Shown one piece after another: positions 1-6,384 of a stretch of DNA of 26,475 nucleotides (positions within the stretch are counted from its first letter, which is position 1; every line of letters begins with the position of its first letter). A program made the translations under genes and the position numbers. This stretch comes from a virus: positions 1 to 26,475 of IMG/VR virus record IMGVR_UViG_3300007539_000169; one strand, 5' to 3'. The notes under the pieces were generated by a model. That model saw nothing but the letters and a program-made list of their open reading frames with translations, had not been told where the DNA came from and did not search any database.

Positions 1-1314
1 CAAGTTGAGGTTCTTGGTTCGTCAAACTTCACGCCGTTTATGCAATTGCCTGCTTGGTCACGTCGAGAGGTTGTTGAGGATATTCTTGACATTAACTTGT
101 TCTCGCGCATGAACACAATACTCAAAGAACGTGTCAGCAAACATAAGGCAGATACTGAATACAACGACCACCAGATTGAATTGATTGACACTAAGATGTT
201 GTCGCAGAGGTCGCACATCAACGACCTTAAAAAAGTTACTGCAGAATTTGTTGAGGGTAAACGAGAAGAAATTCAAACTACCCAGCAACAGATAGACGAA
301 CTTAATGAAGAGTTGAGTCAAATAAACACAAACAGCGTTGATGGTCTCAAAACTGATCTAGCGAACACCACAAAAAAGATCAGAGATATTATGGCTTATA
401 TCAGTCAGTTTGAGCGCAAGATCAAAGACCTCAATTCTGAAATCTCTTTCTATGAAGACAACGACCATTGTAACACCTGCGACCAATCAATTGACGAGCA
501 GTTCAAGGAAACAAAGATTGCTGCATCAAAGGAAAGGATTTGCACGTATGAATCTGCTAGGGTTGGTGCAGAAAAAGAATCTGCTAAATTCTCAGAAACA
601 GAACAGCAGATTCAGGAACAGTTAAACGAAGAACTGGCAGTGTTTGCTAAGATTGAGTCTATACAATCAAACATTAACAGTAAGCAGTCTCGTGTTTCTA
701 TACTACAAGGAGAACTCCAAGAGTTAGAGGAAACAGAGAGCATAAGCAATGCCATCACGGTTTTTGAAAATTATGTTTCGCAGAAAAGCGAACTTGCAGA
801 TATTAAACTGGACCTGCTTGAGCAAAAAGAATACTTGAACATTGGTTCTGAGTTGTTGAAGGATACTGGTATCAAAACCAAAATCATCAAACAGTATCTA
901 CCAGCAATGAACCAGATCCTCAACAACTACTTGCAGACCCTAGACTTCTATGTTAGTTTTGAGTTGGACGAGGGATTCAACGAAACAATACGGTCAAGGC
1001 ACCGAGACGATTTCTCTTACGACTCATTTAGTGAAGGCGAGAAACAGCGCATTGACCTTGCTCTGTTGTTTACATGGAGAGAAATCGCTAAAAGAAAAAA
1101 CAGCGTGGCAACCAACATGCTCATCTTGGACGAAACCTTTGATGCATCTTTAGACGCAGATGGGGTTGAAAACTTGTTCAAAATATTAGATACTATTGAT
1201 GATAGTGTTAGTATCTTTGTAATTTCCCACCAGCGGGAACTGCTGCGAGATAAATTTGAACGAACAATTACTTTTGAGAAAAAGAAAGGATTTTCAACAC
1301 ATACGGAAGATTGA
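1..1314 (+). CDS. 46: gp46-like recombination endonuclease subunit, 5' end cut off
   Basis: This is the C-terminal part of the SbcC/Rad50-like ATPase that pairs with gp47 to resect DNA ends for recombination-dependent replication. The frame is open from base 1, so the true start and the Walker A motif lie off the left edge. Visible are a conserved stretch just after the edge (FTPFMQLP, then RREVVEDILDI), long Glu/Lys-rich coiled-coil arms, a CNTC zinc-hook motif at 469-480 between the arms, the ABC signature SFSEGEKQRIDLAL at 1024-1065, Walker B ending in Asp-Glu at 1129-1134, and the switch histidine at 1228-1230. The stop is followed at once by a small gene. The family assignment is firm; only completeness is limited. 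Confidence 0.95.
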   Translation, partial: QVEVLGSSNFTPFMQLPAWSRREVVEDILDINLFSRMNTILKERVSKHKADTEYNDHQIELIDTKMLSQRSHINDLKKVTAEFVEGKREEIQTTQQQIDELNEELSQINTNSVDGLKTDLANTTKKIRDIMAYISQFERKIKDLNSEISFYEDNDHCNTCDQSIDEQFKETKIAASKERICTYESARVGAEKESAKFSETEQQIQEQLNEELAVFAKIESIQSNINSKQSRVSILQGELQELEETESISNAITVFENYVSQKSELADIKLDLLEQKEYLNIGSELLKDTGIKTKIIKQYLPAMNQILNNYLQTLDFYVSFELDEGFNETIRSRHRDDFSYDSFSEGEKQRIDLALLFTWREIAKRKNSVATNMLILDETFDASLDADGVENLFKILDTIDDSVSIFVISHQRELLRDKFERTITFEKKKGFSTHTED

Positions 1315-1316
1315 TT

Positions 1317-1544
1317 ATGGAAGAAGAAAACACAACCGAAGAAGAATTTGAATTGAAGTTGAGCGACATGGTTAATGTCATCAACCTTATTGATATGTGC
1401 TCTCAGCGAGGCGTGTTTCTTGGTGAAGAACTTGAAGCAGTTGGCAGAGTACGATCTCGATTCAAAAGGTTTGTAGATATACACAACCCGCCAGAAGGCA
1501 TATTCACACACGAAAATGAGGATGATAGTGATGAAACTGAGTAG
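1317..1544 (+). CDS. small acidic protein, paralogue of the gene after gp45
   Basis: This 75-aa acidic protein of unknown function lies between genes 46 and 45. The ATG at 1317 is preferred to an in-frame TTG at 1311 because GGAAGA at 1304-1309 sits seven bases upstream. Its centre (RGVFLGEELEAVGRVRSRF) aligns without gaps to the product of 2205-2414 (RGGFRGEELATIGQLRDQ), so the two are paralogues on either side of the sliding clamp gene. Both have acidic C-terminal tails rich in Asp, Glu and Ser. The gene overlaps the start of gene 45 by 14 nt, which suggests coupled translation. A role tied to the clamp or to recombination is only inferred from position. Confidence 0.75.
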   Translation: MEEENTTEEEFELKLSDMVNVINLIDMCSQRGVFLGEELEAVGRVRSRFKRFVDIHNPPEGIFTHENEDDSDETE

Positions 1545-2202
1545 TGAAACATTGACGGTTCTTAAGAACTTTGCGTCAATTAACCAAAACCTTGTGTTTA
1601 ACGAGGGAAATAAACTTCGTACTATTGCTGAAGCAAAGAATCTTTTTGCGACCGCAGAAGTGTCTGAGAATTTCCCACAAACCTTTGGGGTTTACGACCT
1701 TAACGAGTTTCTCAGCGTTGTCGGACTTTTGGAAGATCCAGACCTTGAATTTACAGAAGAATGCGTTAAGATTAAATCTGGACTAACTTCAATTCGGTTT
1801 TACTATGACGAACTTGAGATGTTAACAACTCCCAAGAAAGACATTGAAATGCCAGAATGTGAAGTTAAGTTTGTACTAGATACAAGCACATTAAATAAAA
1901 TTCGAAAAGCATCATCAGTTCTAGGAGTTACCGAGTTACATGTTAACTCTAACACAAATAATGGAGTTAGTCTTTCATTGCGGTCTGATGAAGTTGAAAC
2001 TGCTAATTCTTTGACGCATGATGTTGATGGTGAATTTGAACAACCTCATTTTGATTTTGTTCTTGATGTAGGAAATCTCAAAATGATTGATGGAGACTAT
2101 ACTGTTTCGTTGTCTTCTAAACTTATTTCACGTTTTGTGAATACAACCACCAGTCTGCAGTACTGGTGTGCCCTAGAAAAAAATAGTTCATACGGAGAAT
2201 AA
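1531..2202 (+). CDS. 45: gp45 sliding clamp (DNA polymerase processivity factor)
   Basis: This is the trimeric ring clamp that tethers gp43 to DNA; in T4 it also serves as the mobile activator of late transcription. The 223-aa product is close in length to T4 gp45 (228 aa). It opens MKLSSETLTVLKNFASIN, which aligns with the T4 N-terminus (MKLSKDTTALLKNFATIN). The pattern FGVYDLNEFL also matches the T4 segment AIYDLNGFL. I chose the ATG at 1531 over an in-frame ATG at 1516 because of that alignment and a GAGGA ribosome site at 1518-1522. TATAAATA late promoters in this window fit a clamp-dependent late transcription system. Confidence 0.95.
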   Translation: MKLSSETLTVLKNFASINQNLVFNEGNKLRTIAEAKNLFATAEVSENFPQTFGVYDLNEFLSVVGLLEDPDLEFTEECVKIKSGLTSIRFYYDELEMLTTPKKDIEMPECEVKFVLDTSTLNKIRKASSVLGVTELHVNSNTNNGVSLSLRSDEVETANSLTHDVDGEFEQPHFDFVLDVGNLKMIDGDYTVSLSSKLISRFVNTTTSLQYWCALEKNSSYGE

Positions 2203-2204
2203 TT

Positions 2205-2414
2205 ATGAGCGAAAATGTTGAAGAAATCGTCGACCTGGCGAATCGAGTGACCCGAAGCGTGGTAGCAGTTATTGATACTGTTGCAAGTCGCGGCGGTTTC
2301 CGAGGCGAAGAACTTGCTACAATCGGTCAACTTCGTGATCAATCAATCGCATTGATTCAGTTGATTGAAGAAGCACAGTCTGAGTCTGATAGTTCTGACG
2401 GCGACGCAGAGTAA
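2205..2414 (+). CDS. small acidic protein, paralogue of the gene before gp45
   Basis: This 69-aa protein of unknown function starts two bases after the gp45 stop, with GGAG at 2194-2197 as ribosome site. Its central segment RGGFRGEELATIGQLRDQ is clearly related to the protein coded at 1317-1544. The C-terminus is acidic (ESDSSDGDAE). It is the last gene before a strong terminator, so 46, the two small genes and 45 look like one transcription unit. No catalytic motif, membrane segment or signal peptide is visible. The small, acidic, helical character would suit a protein-binding adaptor, but nothing in the sequence shows that. Confidence 0.75.
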   Translation: MSENVEEIVDLANRVTRSVVAVIDTVASRGGFRGEELATIGQLRDQSIALIQLIEEAQSESDSSDGDAE

Positions 2415-2417
2415 GTG

Positions 2418-2445
2418 TGGGGCGGCAACGCCCCAACTTCTTTTT
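2418..2445 (+). terminator. rho-independent terminator after the gp45 unit
   Basis: TGGGGCG pairs with CGCCCCA (2418-2424 with 2429-2435) around a GCAA tetraloop of the GNRA type, followed by ACTTCTTTTT. The 7-bp GC-rich stem, stable loop and T-run make a good intrinsic terminator between the gene 45 unit and gene 44. Gene 44 begins only about 20 bases further on, so readthrough or an unseen promoter must supply its transcript. Confidence 0.85.
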
Positions 2446-2466
2446 ATATAATGAATGGAGCGAACC

Positions 2467-3399
2467 ATGTCCATGGACTTTTTGTGGTGTGAACAATATA
2501 GACCAAAAACCATATCCGAATGCATCTTACCCAAAGATGTGAAAGAAAAACTATCAAACATTATTGTGACCGGATCTGTACCAAATCTTTTGCTTACTGG
2601 TACGGCAGGTCTCGGTAAAACAACTGCTGCCCGAGCAATCTGCGAACAACTTGATCTTGACTACATCGTTATTAATGCTTCAGAAGAAGGAAACATTGAC
2701 ACGCTGAGAGGAAAGATCAGAAAGTTTGCATCTTCTATTTCTCTTTCTGGAGGGAAGAAGGTTGTTATTCTTGATGAGGCAGATTATCTAAACGCACAAT
2801 CTACACAACCTGCCCTGCGTGGGTTTATTGAGAATTTCTCAGACAACTGTAGATTTATTCTTACCTGCAATTTCAAGAACCGATTGATTGAACCATTGCA
2901 TTCTAGATGTACTGTGGTTGAGTTCAACACAACCAGAACTGAACTTGCTGAAATGTGCGGGCAGTTCTTCAAGAGAATGAAAGACATTCTCAAGAAAGAA
3001 TCCGTTGAGTATAATGATAAGTTTATTGCTGACCTTATCATGCGCCATGCGCCTGACTGGAGAAGGGCAATCAATGAATGTCAATCAATGTCAATCAATG
3101 GCCTTATTTCTGATGACAATCGTCTGACAGGAACAGATTACAATGCTCTGTTCAATAGTCTGAAGAACAAAGACTTCAAAGCAATGCGCAAGTGGGTTGT
3201 GGAAAACATTGATGTTGACGCCACCGCAATCTTTCGTAACATCTATGATATGATGTATGAAAAGGTTGAGGCAAAGTCTATTCCACAGTTGGTTGTTATT
3301 CTTGCAGAGTATCAGTACAAGCAGGCATTTGCTGCCGATGGCGAATTGAACGTTGTTGCTTGTATGACTGAGATCATGGCGAACGTGGAGATTGCTTAA
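2467..3399 (+). CDS. 44: gp44 clamp loader ATPase (large subunit)
   Basis: This is the AAA+ subunit that, with gp62, opens the gp45 ring and loads it at primer-template junctions. The 310-aa product (T4: 319 aa) shows the N-terminal signature EQYRPKTISECILP, Walker A GTAGLGKTT at residues 45-53, Walker B VVILDEAD with Asp103-Glu104, and the arginine-finger motif SRC of AAA+ clamp loaders (HSRCTVVEF). Three in-frame ATGs exist (2455, 2467, 2473); 2467 has GGAG at 2457-2460 at ideal spacing. A 10-bp sequence is repeated at 3071-3100 inside the gene. Unlike T4, gene 62 does not follow directly: two unrelated genes intervene. Confidence 0.95.
   Translation: MSMDFLWCEQYRPKTISECILPKDVKEKLSNIIVTGSVPNLLLTGTAGLGKTTAARAICEQLDLDYIVINASEEGNIDTLRGKIRKFASSISLSGGKKVVILDEADYLNAQSTQPALRGFIENFSDNCRFILTCNFKNRLIEPLHSRCTVVEFNTTRTELAEMCGQFFKRMKDILKKESVEYNDKFIADLIMRHAPDWRRAINECQSMSINGLISDDNRLTGTDYNALFNSLKNKDFKAMRKWVVENIDVDATAIFRNIYDMMYEKVEAKSIPQLVVILAEYQYKQAFAADGELNVVACMTEIMANVEIA
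3071..3100 (+). repeat. three 10-bp tandem units inside gene 44
   Basis: TCAATGAATG is followed by two exact copies of TCAATCAATG. The 10-bp period is not a multiple of three, so the repeat is not a peptide repeat, and the reading frame stays intact through it (INECQSMSING). It may be chance or a small cis-acting site. Confidence 0.6.
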
Positions 3400-3400
3400 A

Positions 3401-3715
3401 ATGAACACAACAAGAAGAAACTTTCTGAAAGGAATCGTCGTTGCCACAGGGGCGGCGGTTTCTGTTCCTGAATTTGCCGGTGTAGCAAAAATTGCCTCTG
3501 AGAAAAAGTCTTACATCAAATACGCTATGGTTGTTGACGAAAAAACTTTTCAACCAGGGATTGGTGTCATGACTCAAAACAGAGACCTCATAAACGAAAC
3601 CACTGAAACAAAGGTAATAGATTTCATCCCGATGGATGAACATCCTGCTTTGGTTAATAAAGCAATGAGTGGTAATTTTGAGTATCCGCTCAACCAATGG
3701 ATTGCGTTGACATAG
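3401..3715 (+). CDS. small protein with a twin-arginine (Tat) export signal
   Basis: This is a 104-aa protein whose N-terminus, MNTTRRNFLKG, followed by an Ala/Val-rich hydrophobic stretch, matches the twin-arginine signal consensus (S/T-R-R-x-F-L-K). It is therefore predicted to be exported folded through the host Tat system. It starts one base after the gp44 stop, with GGAG at 3387-3390. The mature part contains no cysteine. Its first segment, KYAMVVDEKTF, resembles the start of the ferredoxin-like subunit of bacterial molybdo-oxidoreductases (RYAMVVD then a Cys cluster), but with the cysteines absent; that resemblance is an impression, not a proven homology. Function is unknown. Placement between genes 44 and 62 suggests an accessory insertion. 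Confidence 0.75.
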   Translation: MNTTRRNFLKGIVVATGAAVSVPEFAGVAKIASEKKSYIKYAMVVDEKTFQPGIGVMTQNRDLINETTETKVIDFIPMDEHPALVNKAMSGNFEYPLNQWIALT

Positions 3716-3717
3716 TA

Positions 3718-3725
3718 TATAAATA
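3718..3725 (+). promoter_or_regulatory. T4-type late promoter abutting a start codon
   Basis: This is an exact TATAAATA octamer, the -10 element recognised by the T4-type late sigma factor (gp55) with the gp33 and gp45 coactivators. Transcription would begin about six or seven bases downstream, around 3731-3732, which is the ATG of the membrane protein gene. The predicted transcript therefore has essentially no leader. Confidence 0.8.
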
Positions 3726-3731
3726 GAGGGT

Positions 3732-4757
3732 ATGGTATTAAACTATCTTGCCCTCTTAGGTGCACTTCTTTTAGCAGGATGCGCCGCATACTTCTCCATT
3801 GTTGGATTGACTGCAATCTTTCATGGTGCATTCATTTCCGTCATTGTCATGGCATCTGTCATGGAATATGCTAAACTTATTTCTGCAGCATATCTTCACA
3901 TCTACTGGGAACAAATAGGAATCATGATTAAATCATACTTGTTGATTGCTGTAGCAGTCCTGATGCTAATAACAAGTATGGGCATCTTTGGTTTCTTATC
4001 AAAGGCACACATTGAACAGAACGCGCCTGTTGCCAACAACTCTTTGAAGATTGAACGTCTGGAACAACAGATATCTCGAGAGCAGAAGAAGATTACCGAC
4101 GCCGAGTCAGTGATTGCCCAGTTAGACGGTGCCCTTGAAACGCTTATTGAGTATGACAAGATATCTGGTGATGATGGATACCGAGCAGTTCGCGACCAGC
4201 AACAAGACCAACGCGATATCATGTCAGAAACCATTGACGCTGCTCAGGCAAAGATTGACGAACTGGAAGAAAACAAACTGACGCTCAACCAACAACTGAC
4301 TGCAATTGAGTTAGAGGTTGGACCATTAAAGTATATTGCTGCCTTGATTTATGACAACCCAAAGGATAAACTAGAAGAAACTGTTCGAATTCTTGTGCTA
4401 CTTTTGGTGTTTGTGTTTGACCCGTTGGCGGTTGTGCTTTTGATCACCGCAGTTAAGATGATAAGAGAAAAACCAAAGAAGGTTAAGACAGAAGAAATTG
4501 CAATAATCGAAGACATCGAAGGAGAAGGTATGAAATGGTTTGGATGGTTTGATAACGAAAAGGAAGGCGAGACAGTCCCCGAAGATCTCCAACAGGTTCC
4601 TGCTGCCCCAGTTGGTTCAAAAGGAAGAAAACTTACAACGCCAAAATGGTTGAAGGGTGCAACTGCCACCACTAAGGGTTGGGTTGACTCAAAGGGTAAT
4701 GTCCTGAAAGCAATGCAACTTACCAAAGAAGAGGTGGAACAACTAAACAAAGAGTAA
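3732..4757 (+). CDS. multi-pass membrane protein with a periplasmic or cytosolic coiled coil
   Basis: This is a 341-aa protein of unrecognised function. Hydrophobic segments lie near residues 4-30, 32-52 and 68-90, followed by a long charged coiled coil (about 105-205, with heptad-like Glu/Lys/Gln patterns), a further membrane helix (about 220-243, LLVLLLVFVFDPLAVVLLI), and a soluble tail with Pro/Lys-rich linker and TTPKWLKG. The start ATG touches both the GAGGG sequence and the late promoter, leaving no normal spacing; the next in-frame ATG (residue 41) would remove the first helix. It sits between genes 44 and 62. A LAGC sequence near the N-terminus looks like a lipobox but lacks a basic leader. 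Late expression suggests a virion, lysis or envelope role; that is inference. Confidence 0.8.
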   Translation: MVLNYLALLGALLLAGCAAYFSIVGLTAIFHGAFISVIVMASVMEYAKLISAAYLHIYWEQIGIMIKSYLLIAVAVLMLITSMGIFGFLSKAHIEQNAPVANNSLKIERLEQQISREQKKITDAESVIAQLDGALETLIEYDKISGDDGYRAVRDQQQDQRDIMSETIDAAQAKIDELEENKLTLNQQLTAIELEVGPLKYIAALIYDNPKDKLEETVRILVLLLVFVFDPLAVVLLITAVKMIREKPKKVKTEEIAIIEDIEGEGMKWFGWFDNEKEGETVPEDLQQVPAAPVGSKGRKLTTPKWLKGATATTKGWVDSKGNVLKAMQLTKEEVEQLNKE

Positions 4758-4763
4758 TATATT

Positions 4764-5141
4764 ATGAACCCATTTGATTTTATTAATGAAATCAACGATA
4801 CCAAAGAACAGATTATTGTTGATGACATCACAGAAAAGGCATACAACCCCTTTCTAACCAACAGACAATTATCATACTTCTATGATACTACTTTGTTGGC
4901 AAATGAAATGAACATTAAACACCAGATTGATCATAAACTTCAATTTGATTTTTTGTTGAACACAGTTAGGCGTAAAAAACGTTTCTCTAAATGGTTCAAG
5001 CAAGAACAACAGAGAGATGTGGAAGTGGTTAAAGAGTATTATGGATACAGTAATGAAAAAGCGCGTAATGCCCTGAAACTTCTTTCTGAAGAACAATTAA
5101 AATCCGTTGCGAAAAAAGTCAGAAAAGGCGGAAGGCGCTGA
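4764..5141 (+). CDS. 62: gp62-like clamp loader small subunit
   Basis: This 125-aa protein matches the marine T4-like form of gp62, the non-ATPase subunit that completes the clamp loader with gp44. Recognisable blocks are the N-terminal MNPFDFINEIND, NPFLTNRQLSYF with nearby LANEMN, KLQFDFLLNTVRRKKRFSKW, and KEYYGYSNEKA followed by a Leu/Glu/Lys helix. It is much shorter than T4 gp62 (187 aa), as seen in cyanophage relatives. Its start follows the membrane protein stop by six bases. The assignment rests on remembered family patterns plus its place just before regA, the T4 order. Confidence 0.88.
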   Translation: MNPFDFINEINDTKEQIIVDDITEKAYNPFLTNRQLSYFYDTTLLANEMNIKHQIDHKLQFDFLLNTVRRKKRFSKWFKQEQQRDVEVVKEYYGYSNEKARNALKLLSEEQLKSVAKKVRKGGRR

Positions 5142-5179
5142 GGAAGTGCGAATCACATCCATCTATAACTTTGAGATTT

Positions 5180-5187
5180 TATAAATA
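5180..5187 (+). promoter_or_regulatory. T4-type late promoter upstream of regA
   Basis: This is an exact TATAAATA in the gap between genes 62 and regA. The transcript would start near 5193 and carry a leader of about 50 nt to the regA GTG. That leader includes a small hairpin (CATGAT at 5197-5202 with ATCATG at 5206-5211). No -35-like element is visible at the right distance, consistent with late-sigma use. Confidence 0.75.
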
Positions 5188-5241
5188 AATTCGAATCATG
5201 ATTTTATCATGTTAAAAGCAATAAGAAAAAGGTGAAAAAAG

Positions 5242-5655
5242 GTGGAAGAAGATAATGTTTGGACTCCGGCAGATATGCTGGAGGTTATATTGAACGAACC
5301 AGATGATTTCTTGAAGGTTCGCGAAACACTAACACGAATTGGTGTTGCTTCAAGAAAAGAAAACAAACTGTTCCAGTCATGTCACATCCTACACAAGCAG
5401 GGCAGATATTTCATTGTACATTTCAAGGAACTGTTTCTTCTTGATGGCAAACGCGCAAACCTAGAAGAGAATGATCTTCTGAGACGTAACAGCATTGCAA
5501 CTCTGTTGTCAGACTGGGGGTTGGTTCAAATTGTTGACCGATCTCAGGTCAATGAATGCGCACCGCTGCGCCAGATCAAAATCATCCCATATCGCGAACG
5601 AGATAACTGGGAGTTATGCGCAAAATATTCTATTGGTTCAAAACAAATTTCTTGA
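5242..5655 (+). CDS. regA: RegA translational repressor
   Basis: RegA binds ribosome-binding regions of early phage mRNAs, including its own, and blocks their translation. The product shows the family core: DDFLKVRETLTRIGVASRK, QSCHILHKQGRYFIVHFKEL, RRNSIATLLSDWGLVQIV and the C-terminal AKYSIG, collinear with T4 RegA. I use the GTG at 5242, preceded by an AAGGTGA ribosome site, giving 137 aa. T4 RegA begins at the equivalent of the ATG at 5275 (MLEVIL versus MIEITL), so initiation there would give 126 aa, close to the T4 122; that ATG has a poor ribosome site. The start is the only uncertain point. Confidence 0.95.
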   Translation: MEEDNVWTPADMLEVILNEPDDFLKVRETLTRIGVASRKENKLFQSCHILHKQGRYFIVHFKELFLLDGKRANLEENDLLRRNSIATLLSDWGLVQIVDRSQVNECAPLRQIKIIPYRERDNWELCAKYSIGSKQIS

Positions 5656-5682
5656 AAACTCTACCATAATACGGTATAAATA
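5652..5682 (+). promoter_or_regulatory. overlapping sigma70-like and late promoter for hsp20
   Basis: TTGAAA at 5652-5657, a 17-bp spacer and TATAAA at 5675-5680 fit a bacterial sigma70 promoter. The same -10 region reads TATAAATA (5675-5682), the exact T4 late octamer. Both polymerase forms could start near 5688, so hsp20 may be expressed throughout infection. Neither activity is proven by sequence alone. Confidence 0.7.
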
Positions 5683-5688
5683 AAGTTG

Positions 5689-5710
5689 CTCGTGCGGATG
5701 GTCCGGCGAG
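5689..5710 (+). promoter_or_regulatory. leader hairpin of the hsp20 transcript
   Basis: CTCG and CGGA (5689-5692, 5695-5698) pair with TCCG and CGAG (5702-5705, 5707-5710) around a TGG loop, with small bulges. It lies at the predicted 5' end of the transcript. Sequence TCCGGCGAGTA here recurs as TCCGGCAAGTA in the leader of the endonuclease gene at 10195-10205, also after a late promoter. Confidence 0.55.
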
Positions 5711-5750
5711 TAGACAATTAACCTTGCATAATTATATGGAGGATACCGAT

Positions 5751-6185
5751 ATGGTACATTCAACAAGACAATTCACATTCCCTTATTCAAGATTCCTCGG
5801 ATTCGACCACATCTGGGACGAGATCGAAAGACTTTCTGATATTGCTGGCGCAAATGAGAAAGGGTTTCCTCGCCACAATGTTGTCAAACACGGCGATGAT
5901 AAATTCTCAATTGAGATTGCCCTTGCTGGTTACAAAGAGGAAGATCTTGAAGCAGAAGTAAACAACGGGGTTCTGGTTGTAAAAGGAACACCAAAAACAG
6001 ACGAACGTGTCTATGCACATAAGGGAATTACTGCAAAGAAATTTGTTGAGTCATTCCGAATTGGCGAACATGTTGTCGTTGACGGAGCTAACTTCACGGA
6101 CGGTCTGTTGGTCATTGATATGAAAATAGAAATTCCTGAAGAAAAGCGTCCCCTTAAAATTCCATTAAACTCGAAGGAGACGTAA
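5751..6185 (+). CDS. hsp20: Hsp20 / alpha-crystallin small heat-shock protein
   Basis: This is a 144-aa small heat-shock chaperone that holds unfolding proteins in soluble complexes. After an N-terminal region containing FLGFDHIWDEIERL, an alpha-crystallin domain runs from about residue 42 to 132, with KFSIEIALAGYKEEDLEAEV and NGVLVVKGT. It ends with the C-terminal KIPL anchor (I-x-I/L type) near residues 137-140. The ATG at 5751 has GGAGG at 5738-5742; earlier TTG (5724) and ATG (5736) codons in frame lack that support. Hsp20 between regA and gene 43 is a hallmark of marine T4-like genomes. Likely roles are protection of replication proteins or capsid assembly; that is inference. Confidence 0.95.
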   Translation: MVHSTRQFTFPYSRFLGFDHIWDEIERLSDIAGANEKGFPRHNVVKHGDDKFSIEIALAGYKEEDLEAEVNNGVLVVKGTPKTDERVYAHKGITAKKFVESFRIGEHVVVDGANFTDGLLVIDMKIEIPEEKRPLKIPLNSKET

Positions 6186-6293
6186 ATGACTATCAAAGAA
6201 AGTGGTTTAGTTGATGCGTTTAAAATTACTGTCAGTTTGACAGCAGTTTTTCTCGCCGCACCAGCCTTTGCATATCTTGCCTATATGCACTAA
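6186..6293 (+). CDS. 35-aa single-helix membrane microprotein
   Basis: This is a short open frame with a strong ribosome site (AAGGAG at 6174-6179, six bases before the ATG), starting directly after the hsp20 stop. The product has a short polar N-terminus and then a hydrophobic segment from about residue 13 (ITVSLTAVFLAAPAFAYLAY), enough for one membrane helix or an uncleaved signal. The function is unknown. The good ribosome site and tight packing are the main evidence that it is translated. Confidence 0.6.
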   Translation: MTIKESGLVDAFKITVSLTAVFLAAPAFAYLAYMH

Positions 6294-6384
6294 CCTTTTT
6301 AGAGGGATGCAGTTAGAGGGGTCTGCTTTATCAAAACCTCTCGCCAACCTTGAATATGGAACAACTTTGAGGTATGATTATTGA

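Noticed and set aside
2447-2452. Perfect TATAAT upstream of gene 44
   Set aside because: No acceptable -35 hexamer lies 16-18 bp upstream; that position is occupied by the terminator hairpin. It is one base pattern away from the late octamer and may be chance in an AT-rich tail.
3774-3785. LAGC sequence like a lipoprotein signal in the membrane protein
   Set aside because: There is no basic N-terminal region before it, and it sits in the first of several membrane helices, so a cleaved lipoprotein signal is unlikely.
5209-5235. Eight-codon basic frame (MLKAIRKR) ending in the regA ribosome site
   Set aside because: It has no ribosome site of its own and could arise by chance. It is noted only as a possible uORF in the late regA leader.
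6314-6345. AGAGG/CCTCT hairpin before gene 43
   Set aside because: It is only five pairs with a loop of about 17 bases and lies well upstream of the gp43 ribosome site, unlike the T4 gp43 operator. There is no T-run for a terminator.
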